64,000 nucleotides of DNA, taken from the NCBI RefSeq assembly GCF_001975705.1, contig NZ_CP015093.1, positions 992,001-1,056,000 of the forward strand. Direction: 5' to 3'. Below, piece after piece: positions 8,639-19,827 of this stretch. The notes beneath the pieces were generated by a model that saw nothing but the letters and a program-made list of their open reading frames with translations, ran no database searches and was not told the DNA's origin. Each line of letters begins with the position of its first letter. The first letter of the stretch is position 1. Position numbers and translations under genes: made by a program. Origin of the DNA: Salipiger abyssi. Lineage in GTDB: Bacteria > Pseudomonadota > Alphaproteobacteria > Rhodobacterales > Rhodobacteraceae.

Positions 8639-10216
8639 TCAGCCCAGCTCGCCCGCGAGGCCCTTTTCGATCAGCGTCACGGTCTCGGCAACGCCGTAAA
8701 GCGCGATGAACCCGCCGAAACGCGGCCCCTGGCTCTGGCCCAGCAGCACCTCGTAAAGCGCCTTGAACCAATCGCGCAGGTTTTCGAACCCGTGATCCTT
8801 GCCCACGGAGAACACCAGCGTCTGAAGCTCCTCATCCGCGACCGCGCCGTCGTAGTCACGCAGCCGCTGCGCCAGATCCTCCATCGCCGCGCGCTCCTGC
8901 TCTGCCGGCGCCCGGTAGGATTTCGTCGGCTTCACGAAGTCGTTGTAATAGCGCACCGCATAGCCGGCGGCGGCGTCCATGTCGGGGTGGCTCGCCGGGG
9001 TCGCGTCGGGCGCGTAGCGGCGGATAAAGCCCCACATCGCATCCTTGTGCTCGGCCCCCGCCGCCGAGGCCAGGTTCAGCAGCATCGAGAAGGACACCAC
9101 CATCTTCGATTCCGGCACGTCTCCGCCATGGATGTGCCAGACCGGGTTGTTCAGTTGCCCCTTGGCATCCTGCCCGGGGAAGGCGCGCAACTGCTGGTGA
9201 TATTCGTCCATCGCCTTGGGGATGACGTCCCACCACAGGCGCTTGGCGGTCTTGGGCTTCTGATACATGAAATAGGACAGCGACTCGGTGCTGGCATAGG
9301 TCAGCCACTCGTCGATCGACAGCCCGTTGCCCTTCGATTTCGAGATCTTCTGCCCCTGATCGTCAAGGAAGAGCTCATAGGTGAAATGCTCCGGCGGGCG
9401 CACACCCAGCGTCCGGCAGATGCCGTCATAGATCGGCGTGTTGGTCGAGTGATCCTTGCCGTACATCTCGAAATCGACGCCCAGCGCCGCCCAGCGCGCG
9501 CCGAAATCGGGCTTCCATTGCAGCTTCACATTGCCGCCGGTGACCGGCAGCGTGTACTCGACACCGTCATCGTCGTCGAAGGTGATCGTGCCGTTCGCCG
9601 CATCCACATGCTTCACCGGCACATAGAGCACACGGCCCGTTTCGGGATGGATCGGCAGAAAGATCGAATAGGTCTGCTGACGCTCTTCTCGCAGCGATTT
9701 CAGCATGATCTTCATCAGATCGTCGTATTTCTCGACGCAGCGCAGCAGGATCTCGTCGAACTGCCCGGTCTTGTAGAACTCCGTCGCCGAATAGAATTCG
9801 TACTCGAACCCGAAGGTGTCGAGGAACCGCCGCAGCATGGCGTTGTTGTGGTGGCCGAAGCTCTCGAACTCCTCGAACGGGTCGGGCACGCTGGTCAGCG
9901 GCCGTTGCAGATTGGCCTGCAACAGGTTCTGGTTCGGCACGTTTTCCGGCACCTTGCGCATGCCGTCCATGTCGTCGGAGAAACAGATGAGCCGCGTCGG
10001 GATATCCGAGATCAACTCGAAGGCGCGGCGGATCATCGTCGTGCGCGCGACCTCGCCAAAGGTGCCGATATGCGGCAGGCCCGAGGGACCGTAACCGGTC
10101 TCGAACAGCACATAGCCCTTCTCTGGCGGTTTCTTTTCGTAGCGTTTCAGGACGCGGCGCGCCTCTTCAAAGGGCCAGGCCTTCGAGCTCATCGCAGCTT
10201 CGCGCAGATCGGACAT
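8639..10216 (-). CDS. lysS: Lysyl-tRNA synthetase, class I
   Basis: A 525-residue class I LysRS, which charges tRNA-Lys using a Rossmann catalytic domain instead of the class II fold found in most bacteria; alphaproteobacteria typically carry this form. The HIGH-type motif is [16 protein letters not shown] (HIGT at residues 49-52). The KMSKS-type motif is QKISKSKGN at about residue 290. C-terminal helices form the anticodon-binding cage. The ATG at 10216 is chosen because GGAG lies about 9 bases upstream; the in-frame ATG at 10249 lacks such a site. It is read alone, divergent from the TerB-like gene. Confidence 0.97.
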   Translation of the reverse strand: MSDLREAAMSSKAWPFEEARRVLKRYEKKPPEKGYVLFETGYGPSGLPHIGTFGEVARTTMIRRAFELISDIPTRLICFSDDMDGMRKVPENVPNQNLLQANLQRPLTSVPDPFEEFESFGHHNNAMLRRFLDTFGFEYEFYSATEFYKTGQFDEILLRCVEKYDDLMKIMLKSLREERQQTYSIFLPIHPETGRVLYVPVKHVDAANGTITFDDDDGVEYTLPVTGGNVKLQWKPDFGARWAALGVDFEMYGKDHSTNTPIYDGICRTLGVRPPEHFTYELFLDDQGQKISKSKGNGLSIDEWLTYASTESLSYFMYQKPKTAKRLWWDVIPKAMDEYHQQLRAFPGQDAKGQLNNPVWHIHGGDVPESKMVVSFSMLLNLASAAGAEHKDAMWGFIRRYAPDATPASHPDMDAAAGYAVRYYNDFVKPTKSYRAPAEQERAAMEDLAQRLRDYDGAVADEELQTLVFSVGKDHGFENLRDWFKALYEVLLGQSQGPRFGGFIALYGVAETVTLIEKGLAGELG

Positions 10217-10337
10217 TCCGAAACACTCCATGGGGTAACGCCCCTTCACAGCCGGGGCAGATGCGCCCGCGTCCTATTGCAGACGGGGTGCGGGGTCAAT
10301 AAATTGCCGGCAACCCGAGGATTTAGAAAGAGCCACC

Positions 10338-10763
10338 GTGACCCAAGCCTCTCCGCATCCGCTGACGTCGCAAGATTGCCTCGTGGCGCTCATGATCGCC
10401 GTATCAGCGTCCGACCAGAACCTGCGCACCGCCGAGTTGGTCAAGATCGAATCCTCGGTCAATATGCTGCCGATCTTTGCCGATTACGATATCGACCGGA
10501 TCCGCACCATGTCGCAGATGGTGTTCGAACTGTTCGAGCAGGAAGACGGGCTCGACGCGCTGTTCGGCCTCATTCGCGACAACCTGCCGGAGCGGCTGTT
10601 CGAAACCGCTTATGCGCTGGCCTGCGACGTGGCCGCCGCCGATGGCACGCTGCGCGAAGAGGAGCTGCGGCTGCTCGAGGAAATCCGCTACGAGCTGGAT
10701 ATCGACCGGCTGCACGCCGCGGCGATCGAGCGTGGCGCCCGCGCCCGGCACCTCTCGGCCTGA
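10338..10763 (+). CDS. TerB-like tellurite resistance family protein
   Basis: A 141-residue helical protein that matches the TerB/DjlA-N fold: CLVALMIAVSASDQNLRTAELVKIESSV near the N-terminus and ACDVAAADGTLREEELRLLEEIRYEL near the C-terminus. These are the two acidic, possibly metal-binding helix pairs (D...D/E after a small-residue run). The start is GTG, with AGAAAGAG about 5 bases upstream. No other ter gene is present, so tellurite resistance should not be assumed. It is convergent with dacB, 7 bp apart. Confidence 0.9.
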   Translation: MTQASPHPLTSQDCLVALMIAVSASDQNLRTAELVKIESSVNMLPIFADYDIDRIRTMSQMVFELFEQEDGLDALFGLIRDNLPERLFETAYALACDVAAADGTLREEELRLLEEIRYELDIDRLHAAAIERGARARHLSA

Positions 10764-10770
10764 GCCGCCC

Positions 10771-12270
10771 TCACGCCTCCGACAGCACCGCCCAGCGCTC
10801 GATCAGCCCCTGCTGGAGCGTCTTGGCGCGCACGTTCCACGACCGCGCACCCTCGGGACGCTCGCGCTGCGCCCGGGTGAGCGAGGCGCGGCGGTCCAGA
10901 TCGCCGCAAAAGATCGCAAAGACCAGCTCCGAGCCGTCCGGCAGATCGGCAAAGCCCGCCAACCCGCTGACGAAATTCAGCGTGCCGGTCTTGGCATGAA
11001 CCTTGACCGGGTGGTTCTCGATGATCCGGCGCTTGTTGTCGCGCATCGGAAAGCTCTTGAGCAGCGGCTTCAGCCCGATGCGCTGCCGGATCTCCAGCAG
11101 CGCCTTGGCCATGTCCGCCGAGGCGATGCGGCTCTGGTCTCCCAGGCCGGAGTGATCGACCAGCGCCACATGGGTGAGCCCCAGCGTTTCGCGCGCCCAG
11201 AGGTTCATCGCCTCCGCCGACTCGCGCAACGATGCCACCTGCCCCAGCCGGGCCCGGGTCGCCGTCTGGCCCACCGACTCGGCGGTCAGGTTGGTCGACC
11301 ATTTCAGCATGTCGCGCAGCACCACTCTCAGCGGCGCACTCTCGCGGCTGGCCAGCACCGCGCCCTCCGGGCAGTTCTCCACCACCTGCGGCGCCGGTAG
11401 CTTGATCCCTTTGGACGCGCTCAGCGCCTGCAGCACCTCGCCGGCGTAGAGTTCGGGCTTGCGCACCGGCAGCCAGCGTGCGCCGCCATTGCCCAGCGCG
11501 CCGCGCGCCACCGTCCATTCGTCGCGCGCGCCGGCGTCATGATATGTATAAACGGGCATGTCGCGCGCCACCACGCCCATGCTTGCCATGCGCACCGTCG
11601 GGCGCAGGGAGGCGGATCGCGCATCCATGCTGACCTGATAGCTGTCACCGCCGCGATGCCATTCGAAATGCACACGGTTGAAATTCAGGTTCAGCCCCGA
11701 CACCGCAGGGCTGTAGCCCACATGTTCGGGCTGCGCCGGGTCGATTGAGCGCGTGTAGGGCAAGGCGCTGCCGCAGACCAGGAACTTGCCGCGCAGACCC
11801 TTGATGCCCTTTTCCGCCAGCATCGCGACCAACTCGCCAAGACCGTCGGTGTCGAGTGTCGGGTCGCCGCCGCCGAGCAGGATCAGATCGCCCTGCACCA
11901 TCCCTTCCGATACGCCGCCGGTCGCGACGATCTCGGTTTTGAACCTGTAGGCGGGCCCGAGCGTGTCCAGCGCATAGGAGGCGGTCAGCGCCTTGGCGAC
12001 GCTGGCCGGCGGCAGTCCGGTATCCGCCGCATGCGCCTCCAGCAGTGCGCCGGTCTTGAGATCGATCGCCGAAAAGCTCACCTGCCCGTCGAGCCGGGCG
12101 GCGGCGATCAGCTCCTCCGCTGTCTTGAGGTTGCGCAGGCTCAGATCTTCGCCGCGCGCCACCGGTCTCAGCGACTGCGTGGGCGCATTGGCCAGGGCGG
12201 GCGATGCCGCCGTGAAGCCCGCCGCCGCGACCGAAGTCAGAAATCCACGCCTTGAAATCCGTTGCGTCAT
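10771..12270 (-). CDS. dacB: D-alanyl-D-alanine carboxypeptidase/endopeptidase (PBP4, peptidase S13)
   Basis: A 499-residue class C penicillin-binding protein that trims or cleaves peptidoglycan cross-links in the periplasm. A twin-arginine-type signal (SRRGFLTSVAAAGFTAASPA) precedes the mature protein, which suggests Tat export. The active-site triad is complete: SVAK (nucleophile Ser90, Lys93), STN (in MLKWSTNLTAE) and KTG (in VHAKTGTLNFVSG). Length is typical of PBP4. It lies 65 bp downstream of nadD on the same strand and may be transcribed with it. Confidence 0.96.
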   Translation of the reverse strand: MTQRISRRGFLTSVAAAGFTAASPALANAPTQSLRPVARGEDLSLRNLKTAEELIAAARLDGQVSFSAIDLKTGALLEAHAADTGLPPASVAKALTASYALDTLGPAYRFKTEIVATGGVSEGMVQGDLILLGGGDPTLDTDGLGELVAMLAEKGIKGLRGKFLVCGSALPYTRSIDPAQPEHVGYSPAVSGLNLNFNRVHFEWHRGGDSYQVSMDARSASLRPTVRMASMGVVARDMPVYTYHDAGARDEWTVARGALGNGGARWLPVRKPELYAGEVLQALSASKGIKLPAPQVVENCPEGAVLASRESAPLRVVLRDMLKWSTNLTAESVGQTATRARLGQVASLRESAEAMNLWARETLGLTHVALVDHSGLGDQSRIASADMAKALLEIRQRIGLKPLLKSFPMRDNKRRIIENHPVKVHAKTGTLNFVSGLAGFADLPDGSELVFAIFCGDLDRRASLTRAQRERPEGARSWNVRAKTLQQGLIERWAVLSEA

Positions 12271-12335
12271 GGCGCCGATCTAACCGAAGCGCCACGCTCT
12301 CGACAAGCGGCAGGATGCCACCTGACGATCACATT

Positions 12336-12950
12336 TCATCCGCGCCCCGCGCGGACGCGGCGCAGCTCGGTGGAGCTGAGATCGACCATCGGCACATTCA
12401 CAAAGCACCAGGCCGGCGGCGCCGAACGCGCCAGCAACGGCGCGGCACGGGCCGGCAGGCGCGCGTGCCGGTAGACATCCGCCGCGACCGAACCTCGCGC
12501 CGCCATCCGGCTGCCCGGGCGCGCCAGAACACCCACGGGCATCTGCCCCATGATCTGATGCCAGTCGTCCCAGCGGTGAAGCTGCGCCAGATTGTCGGCG
12601 CCCATCAGCCAGACGAAGCGCACACCGGGAAAGCCCTGGCGCAGCGATTTCAGCGTGCGGGCGGTGTGGCGGGTGCCGGCGAGACGCTCGAAATCGCTGA
12701 CGATCACCCTGGGGTGTCGCATGATCCGCCTCGCCGCCGCCATGCGCTCGGGCAAGGGCGCGGGGCCGCGCGGCTTCAGCGGATTTCCCGGGCTGACAAG
12801 CCAGATCACCCGGTCGAGCCGAAAACGCCGCAGCGCCTCAAGCGTGATATGCACATGGCCGGCATGGGGCGGATCGAAGGATCCCCCCAACAGCCCGACT
12901 GTCTGCCCGGCCACCAGCCGGAACCCCGTCTCATGCGCATTCCAAAGCAT
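12336..12950 (-). CDS. nadD: Nicotinate-nucleotide adenylyltransferase
   Basis: A 204-residue NadD, which adenylates nicotinate mononucleotide in NAD synthesis. The nucleotidyl-transfer motif [18 protein letters not shown] lies at residues 19-36. Further signatures are [16 protein letters not shown] and the C-terminal SSTELRR, the (I/S)SSTxIR phosphate-binding motif. The ATG at 12950 is preferred over one 10 codons upstream because GGGAAGG lies about 6 bases before it. The usual partner rsfS is not downstream; dacB is. Confidence 0.94.
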   Translation of the reverse strand: MLWNAHETGFRLVAGQTVGLLGGSFDPPHAGHVHITLEALRRFRLDRVIWLVSPGNPLKPRGPAPLPERMAAARRIMRHPRVIVSDFERLAGTRHTARTLKSLRQGFPGVRFVWLMGADNLAQLHRWDDWHQIMGQMPVGVLARPGSRMAARGSVAADVYRHARLPARAAPLLARSAPPAWCFVNVPMVDLSSTELRRVRAGRG

Positions 12951-13105
12951 CGCGCGCCTTCCCGTTCGAACGGAAGCCACCAGACACCGGAACGACCTCT
13001 GAGTTCAACTGAAAAGGCGAGCACCGCCAGCCGGTTATCGAGACCCTGGCTGCAATGCCGGTCACGCCGGACAGGGGGTGGGCCCCGCGACCGCCCGCAG
13101 ACGTT

Positions 13106-15484
13106 TCAGAAATCCTCCCACATCGCGTCGCCTCCACCGCCAGCGGCGGCGGCGCGGGCGGGCGGCGGCAGAGCGGCCGGCTCGGCTTCCTCTGGCACTG
13201 TCCATGCCGCTTCGTCCATCGCCACCGGCAGGGCCTCCGGAACCCGCAATGCCTGGAAATCGCCGGTCTCGAACCGCGCAACCACCCTCCGCAGCTCCGC
13301 TGCCTTTTGCAAAAGCGCCCGGCCTGCATCGGCGCTTTCCCCGACCATCGCCGCATTTTTCTGGGTGACATCGTCCAGGATGGACATGCCCGAGCTGATC
13401 TCCGTCAGGCCAGTCGCCTGCTCCGAGGCGCCGGCGGCAATATCCTGCACCTGGGTCGAGATGCCGGTGATTTCGCCCAGAATGGTCTCGATCGAGCGAC
13501 CGAGCTCGGAGACCAGCTTGACCCCGTTGCTCACATTGTCGTTCGACCGCTTGATCAGATCGCGGATCTCGGCGGCACTGTCGGAGGAGCGCTGCGCCAG
13601 CGCCCGCACCTCCGAGGCGACCACGGCAAAGCCGCGCCCGACCTCGCCCGCCCGCGCCGCCTCGACCCCGGCATTCAGCGCCAAGAGGTTGGTCTGGAAA
13701 GCGATATCCTCCATCACGCGGATGATCTGGCCGATCTGTTTGGAGGATTCCTCAAGGCTCGACATGGCGGCAACGGCATCGCCGCGCACCACTTCGCCAC
13801 GCTCCGCTTCGGTGCGCGCCGAATGCACCGCGTGGACGATGGCATTGGCGCCTTCCGAGGTCGATTTCACATTGCCGGTGATCTCTTCCACGGCGGCGGC
13901 CGTCTGCTCCAGCGTCGCCGCCTGGTTCTCCGTGCGCCGCGATAGCTGGTCGATATTCTCGCTCAGCCCGTCTACGTCCTCGCCGATCTGCTCGGCACTG
14001 TCATGCAGCTCCTGAACGATGCCGGTCAGCGAATCGACCGTCGCGTTGAAATCGGCACGCAGCTGCTCGTATTCCGGGTCCATCGGATCATCGATCCGGC
14101 AGCGCAGGCTGCCCGATGCGAGGCTGGACAGCGCATGGCTCAAACGCTCGACCACCTCGCGCTGGGTTTTCTGCACCTCGTTCTGCCTTGATGAGGCTGC
14201 CCGACCGGCGGCAAGCTCGGCCTTGAACCGGTCGAGCGCGCGCGCGATGTCGCCCAGCTCGTCACCGGTCTTGGTCTGGTTCACAAGCGTGTCGAAATCG
14301 CCTCCGGACATGCTCTCTACGCTTTTGGACAGGAGCGAGATACGCTTGGTCAGCAGCCGCGCCACGAAGAAGGACAACCCCGACACCATCACCGCAACCG
14401 CCGCCAGTTGCAGCAGCGTGAGCACCAGCAGGTGGCGCTCCGGCGCCAGCGCCTCGGCCCGATCCTGCTCGACGACGAACCCCCAGTCAGAACCGGCGAA
14501 CCGCCCCGTACTCGTCAGGGCGATGACCTTCGTCCCGCCAATGCCGGTGACGTTGTTGAATACCGCCTCTTCCGCAGAGCTCGCCGCCTGGATCTGCGGC
14601 AGCGCCGGCAACGGGTCGAGGACTTCGTACGACGTGTCCCCGCTCACATCGCTCAGCGCATGTCCGCTGGCATTGACCGCATAGACTTTTCCGGTCTCGC
14701 CGAGCAGCTCCGAGCCCGCCAGCGTTCGCACGATCTGCCCGATGGGGATTTGCAGCACGACCACACCGATACGTGTGCCGCTGTCGTCAAACACCGGCGT
14801 CGCGGCGAATTTCGCCGCTGCACCCGCGCTCGGGGCATAGCTGCCGAATGCGGTGAAGCTCACCTCTCCCTCGGGCGCGGCGGCGGCGGCGCGAAATGCC
14901 TCGCCAAGCCCGCTTTCCGCATAGGGGCCATCGAGCAGGTTCGTGGCGAAATCCGCTTCCTTGAAGACGGTATAGACGAGGTTGCCCTGGAGATCGAAAA
15001 GGAACAGATCGTAGTAATCGCGCTGCCGCTGAAAGTTGCGGAACCCGCGGTGGTAAATTCCATGGACCTGCGACCATGCCGATCCGTCGCCAGCCTGAAG
15101 CAGCTCGTCCTTCTCTCCCACCGGATGCGGGTTGTCGTCGATATAGGCCGCCGAAAGATAACCACTTGGATCCGCCCCGAGCAGCAGCCAGTTGCGCGCG
15201 AAAAGCGGCAGCGCGTTGCGCACCGCCTCACTGCCGGCGAGATCGCGCAGGTCGGTCTCCGCGCGGGACAACCACTCCTCCAGCGCGTTTTCACGATCCT
15301 CCAGCATGTTGCGGAACGCCTTCTCGCGCTGCGCACCCAGCTCGATCCGTGCCTCGATATAGCTGACACCGACCACCGCCACCATCAGCAGGATCGTCGG
15401 CACACCGATCAGGATCGGCATTTTCCACTTCAGCTGCATCCGTTTCCAGCGGCTGCGGCGAAACTTGCGCTTGGGCTCGGTCAA
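13106..15484 (-). CDS. Methyl-accepting chemotaxis protein
   Basis: A 792-residue transmembrane chemoreceptor. TM1 is at about residues 22-43 ([20 protein letters not shown]), followed by a large periplasmic sensor of probable double-Cache type, TM2 at about 350-376, a HAMP domain, and the signalling hairpin around 598-632 ([34 protein letters not shown]). The C-terminus MWEDF resembles the xWxxF tether for CheR/CheB. A TTG at 15484 with AGGAG 7 bases upstream is the best start; the ATG at 15439 lacks a ribosome-binding site. No che genes lie nearby, so it is an orphan receptor; its ligand is unknown. Confidence 0.93.
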   Translation of the reverse strand: MTEPKRKFRRSRWKRMQLKWKMPILIGVPTILLMVAVVGVSYIEARIELGAQREKAFRNMLEDRENALEEWLSRAETDLRDLAGSEAVRNALPLFARNWLLLGADPSGYLSAAYIDDNPHPVGEKDELLQAGDGSAWSQVHGIYHRGFRNFQRQRDYYDLFLFDLQGNLVYTVFKEADFATNLLDGPYAESGLGEAFRAAAAAPEGEVSFTAFGSYAPSAGAAAKFAATPVFDDSGTRIGVVVLQIPIGQIVRTLAGSELLGETGKVYAVNASGHALSDVSGDTSYEVLDPLPALPQIQAASSAEEAVFNNVTGIGGTKVIALTSTGRFAGSDWGFVVEQDRAEALAPERHLLVLTLLQLAAVAVMVSGLSFFVARLLTKRISLLSKSVESMSGGDFDTLVNQTKTGDELGDIARALDRFKAELAAGRAASSRQNEVQKTQREVVERLSHALSSLASGSLRCRIDDPMDPEYEQLRADFNATVDSLTGIVQELHDSAEQIGEDVDGLSENIDQLSRRTENQAATLEQTAAAVEEITGNVKSTSEGANAIVHAVHSARTEAERGEVVRGDAVAAMSSLEESSKQIGQIIRVMEDIAFQTNLLALNAGVEAARAGEVGRGFAVVASEVRALAQRSSDSAAEIRDLIKRSNDNVSNGVKLVSELGRSIETILGEITGISTQVQDIAAGASEQATGLTEISSGMSILDDVTQKNAAMVGESADAGRALLQKAAELRRVVARFETGDFQALRVPEALPVAMDEAAWTVPEEAEPAALPPPARAAAAGGGGDAMWEDF

Positions 15485-15663
15485 AGCGGCACTCCTGACA
15501 GCAGGCCCGGGCGGACCATGAAACCTTTGGACAGCACATGACCCGCAAAGCTTTACGATCCGCTTAAGACACCTGGAGCTTCCTGCGCCGTCCGGCCCGG
15601 CAGACCTTTGCATTCCCCCGCCGTGGTGCGATACAGACCCCGAAGATTTCGCCGGAGGACCGC

Positions 15664-17319
<1,656 letters not shown>

Positions 17320-17329
17320 CAAGGGTCTC

Positions 17330-17356
17330 GTAGGGTGGGCTCCCAACCCACCCTAC
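17330..17356. repeat. REP palindrome next to a RAYT remnant
   Basis: The arm GTAGGGTGGG (17330-17339) and its perfect complement CCCACCCTAC (17347-17356) flank a 7-base loop. GTAGGGTGGG-type REPs are mobilised by REP-associated tyrosine transposases in many proteobacteria. This copy overlaps the last codons of the adjacent RAYT remnant, the normal position for a REP linked to its transposase. A damaged copy of the arm occurs at 37584-37593. Confidence 0.85.
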
Positions 17357-17765
17357 GGCCAGCGCCCCTGACGGATATCGCGATGTACCGAGGAATAGGG
17401 CCAGGCTTCGGGCGGCGCGCATTTGCGCAACATCGTCTGCCAGGGCATTTCGACGCACGCACGCTACTGCGTTCCTCTCGTCAGTCTGCACCGCTTTCAG
17501 CCGCACGAATTCCGAAAACCGCGCCTTGATCGCGCCCCAACGGTCGGAACAGTTCGAGTCTCCCTCAGGTCGTGTCCAGACCGCGTGCGTATGGTCCGGC
17601 AGCACCACCCAGGCGTCGCTCCCAAACGGGCGCCTTGCCCGCGTCCCCTTCACCGCGTCGCACAGACCTCGATCTCGTCGATCAGCAACGCGCCCCCGCG
17701 CTGCGCCAGGCAGACGGTGAAAAGACGGTCGCGCCGGCGATATTCGGACGTCTGTACAAGGACAT
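17353..17765 (-). pseudogene. REP-associated tyrosine transposase (RAYT), decayed
   Basis: The reading frame of a RAYT is broken at least twice. It starts at the ATG at 17765 (MSLYRRPNIAGATVF), continues in a second frame (FTVCLAQRGGALLIDEIEV), and then in a third (TRARRPFGSDAWVVLPDHTH, with the HxH of the HUH-like nuclease, then RWGAIKARFSE). The typical end EAWPYSSVHRDIRQGRWP reappears in yet another frame and stops at 17353. Family members are about 160-180 residues, so roughly 100 bp containing the catalytic tyrosine region is also missing. It must be inactive. Confidence 0.85.
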
Positions 17766-18011
17766 GGCAACAGCATCGGAACGAATGGTTAGGGAAGGCA
17801 GGATGACCCGAAAGAAGGCAAGGGAATGCCAACGTTCCCAAAACCCCTTGCCGGAATCAGCCCTCTCTGCCATACATTTCGCCGCAGACGTTACCACTAT
17901 CGACCTACCTGTCTCCTTCACCGGCAGCAGCGCAACCGATACTGCACTGACGACATGCCGGGCCGCAGCACTCACGCGTGCGGCAAGACAGACAGAGAAG
18001 GGTTATTACCC
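17766..18011. other. Long upstream region of the cold-shock gene
   Basis: This 246-bp stretch between the RAYT remnant and the cold-shock ORF holds no convincing gene. cspA-type mRNAs commonly carry a long structured 5' leader, and the space is large enough for one, but I cannot identify a promoter or a cold-shock box with confidence. Confidence 0.4.
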
Positions 18012-18218
18012 ATGGCAACTGGTACCGTGAAGTGGTTCAACACCACCAAAGGTTACGGCTTCATCGCTCCCGAGGGCGGCTCCAAGGACGTGTTCGTGCA
18101 CATCTCCGCCGTCGAGCGTTCGGGCCTCACCGGCCTCCAGGACAACCAGAAGGTGTCCTACGAGCTTCAGGCCGGCCGTGACGGCCGCGAAAGCGCCGTG
18201 AATATCGAACTGCTCTGA
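18012..18218 (+). CDS. Cold-shock protein (CspA family)
   Basis: A 68-residue single cold-shock domain, a nucleic-acid chaperone that melts RNA structure. RNP1 (KGYGFIAP) and RNP2 (VFVHISAV) are intact and the start MATGTVKWFN is canonical. GAGAAGG lies about 10 bases upstream of the ATG. A strong terminator follows 22 bases after the stop, and the gene has a long leader region, so it is probably monocistronic. Confidence 0.96.
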   Translation: MATGTVKWFNTTKGYGFIAPEGGSKDVFVHISAVERSGLTGLQDNQKVSYELQAGRDGRESAVNIELL

Positions 18219-18240
18219 TCCGCAGCGGTCAGACCAGCGA

Positions 18241-18272
18241 AAGGCGCGCCCGCAAGAGCGCGCCTTTTTTCT
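18241..18272 (+). terminator. Rho-independent terminator of the cold-shock gene
   Basis: The arms AAAGGCGCGC (18241-18250) and GCGCGCCTTT (18259-18268) form a perfect 10-bp stem with an 8-base loop. The 3' arm runs into a T-rich tail (about seven T with one C). Confidence 0.92.
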
Positions 18273-18278
18273 TGCGCC

Positions 18279-18482
18279 TCAATGAAAGGCGCAGCCAGCT
18301 TTCACCCCAAGCGCGCGAAAAATCATCGCCGCCGGACAGAACCCGGTGAAGGCCGCCTGAAGCATGTTCAGGCCGATGAACACCGTGAACCAGATCCAGT
18401 AGGGCGAGACCCAGGCGGTCAGCACCACGCTCAGCAGGATCATCACCCCCGCAAACGCCATCACCGCACGATCGAGCGTCAT
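18279..18482 (-). CDS. DUF2892 (YgaP-like) inner-membrane protein
   Basis: A 67-residue protein with two hydrophobic helices (AVMAFAGVMILLSVVLTAWV and YWIWFTVFIGLNMLQAAFTG) and the typical end GFCPAAMIFRALGVKAGCAF. This is the YgaP_TM/DUF2892 family, usually tied to rhodaneses and sulfur-transfer proteins. No rhodanese gene is adjacent here. AGGAG lies 5 bases before the ATG at 18482, which decides this start over an upstream one. Confidence 0.92.
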   Translation of the reverse strand: MTLDRAVMAFAGVMILLSVVLTAWVSPYWIWFTVFIGLNMLQAAFTGFCPAAMIFRALGVKAGCAFH

Positions 18483-18572
18483 TTCTCTTCTCCTGTAGAG
18501 ATCCGCAGGCAGACCCGTTCCGCCGCGTTCCATGCGGGAAAATACCCCTAGGTCAAAACAAGTTCAATGTTT

Positions 18573-18586
18573 GGAATATTTATTCC
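18573..18586. promoter_or_regulatory. Short inverted repeat between divergent genes (possible operator)
   Basis: GGAATA, two T, then TATTCC makes a 6-2-6 inverted repeat in an AT-rich 167-bp gap between the DUF2892 gene and the divergent flavoprotein gene. It could be an operator or part of a promoter. There is no further support. Confidence 0.35.
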
Positions 18587-18648
18587 GCATTGCCGGAAGC
18601 CCCGCTTCGCCACATGATCATTGTGTAAGAGTGTGACGCGGAGCCCGG

Positions 18649-19827
18649 ATGCAGACCCGTTTCGACCTGATCGTGCTCGGCGCCGGCCCCGCCGGTGCCA
18701 CCGCCGCGCTTGTGGCCGCACGAGCCGGACTGCGCGTCGCTTTGATCGACAGGGCAGTCTTTCCCCGCGACAAGCTCTGCGGCGGGCTGATCACCGGGCG
18801 CTGTCTGAGCCATCTGGCGGCACTCTCCGCCCTGCCCCCGCCCGACATGCTCACCCGTCACGACCGGCTGGTCTTCTACCGGGACGGCGCGCCGCTGGGC
18901 GAGATGACCGACAGCCCGACGCTGCACCTGACCACGCGGCTCTCGCTCGACCATCACCTGCTGGCGCTCGCGTTGGAGGCCGGGGCGGCGGATCTCACCG
19001 GCACGCGGCTGCGCGAGATCGGCGCGGGACAGGTCACGCTGGAAAACGGCACGCTGCTGACGTTCTCCGCGCTGATCGGCGCGGACGGGGTGCAAAGCAT
19101 CGTCGCCCGGCATCTCTTCGGCGCGGCCTTCGACAAGGCGAAGATCGGCTTCGCGCTCGAGACCGAGGCCCCGCCGGCACCGCACGATCCGATCCGCATT
19201 GATTTCGGCGCCGCGCACTGGGGCTATGGCTGGCGCTTTCCGAAACCGGGAAGCACCACGATCGGCATCGGCGGGCTGCATGCGCGCAATCCGCAGATGC
19301 GCGCCGATATGATGCGCTATCTTTCCGAGCTCGGCGCCCCAAAGGCGCTCCGTATCAAGGGCCATTTCCTGCCCTTCGGCGATTTCCGCCGGATACCCGG
19401 GTGCGGCGCAATCCTGCTGGCCGGCGATGCGGCGGGGCTGGTGGATCCGATCACCGGAGAGGGCATCGGCCACGCGATCCTCAGCGGTCGCCTTGCCGCC
19501 AAAGCGGTCACGGAGGCCCTCGCCGCCGGCGCGCCCGAGAGTGCCCTGCGCCGCTACCGCCACGCGCTTGGCCCGCTGCACCGGGGGCTACATCATGCCA
19601 ACCTCTTGCGGCCTCTGATCTTTTCCGACCAAACGAGCCCGTATTTCGCCCGGCTTTTTCATGACTCCACCACCGCACGACAGCGCTACATGGCGCTTCT
19701 GGCCGGCGAGATCGAGTATCCGGAGCTCCTCCTGCTCACCCTGCGCCGCCTGCCCCTGCGCCTGCTGCGCGGCGTCCGGATCAGCCGAAGAGCCGCCAGC
19801 CCGCCAGCCAGCGGGTCAGGGTCGTGA
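18649..19827 (+). CDS. Geranylgeranyl reductase family FAD-dependent oxidoreductase
   Basis: A 392-residue flavoprotein of the geranylgeranyl reductase / digeranylgeranylglycerophospholipid reductase type. The FAD-binding GxGxxG is DLIVLGAGPAGATAALVAAR, followed by KLCGGLITGRCLSHL with the CGG motif usual in this family, and the second FAD motif ILLAGDAAGLVDPITGEGIGHA. No bacteriochlorophyll genes are near, so a general prenyl-lipid or other hydrogenation role is more likely than pigment synthesis. Its last 47 bp overlap the convergent phosphatidyltransferase gene. Confidence 0.88.
   Translation: MQTRFDLIVLGAGPAGATAALVAARAGLRVALIDRAVFPRDKLCGGLITGRCLSHLAALSALPPPDMLTRHDRLVFYRDGAPLGEMTDSPTLHLTTRLSLDHHLLALALEAGAADLTGTRLREIGAGQVTLENGTLLTFSALIGADGVQSIVARHLFGAAFDKAKIGFALETEAPPAPHDPIRIDFGAAHWGYGWRFPKPGSTTIGIGGLHARNPQMRADMMRYLSELGAPKALRIKGHFLPFGDFRRIPGCGAILLAGDAAGLVDPITGEGIGHAILSGRLAAKAVTEALAAGAPESALRRYRHALGPLHRGLHHANLLRPLIFSDQTSPYFARLFHDSTTARQRYMALLAGEIEYPELLLLTLRRLPLRLLRGVRISRRAASPPASGSGS

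Noticed and set aside
10338..10763. Tellurite resistance locus
   Set aside because: Only the single TerB-like gene is present; without terA, C, D, E or Z there is no basis for a resistance function.
8792..10999. Long plus-strand open frame opposite lysS and beyond
   Set aside because: It is antisense to the clear class I LysRS and crosses into the TerB-like gene and dacB; composition is that of a shadow frame.
12962..12973. CCGTTCGAACGG palindrome upstream of nadD as an operator
   Set aside because: It is a 12-bp palindrome with no regulator nearby and could easily be chance in this sequence.
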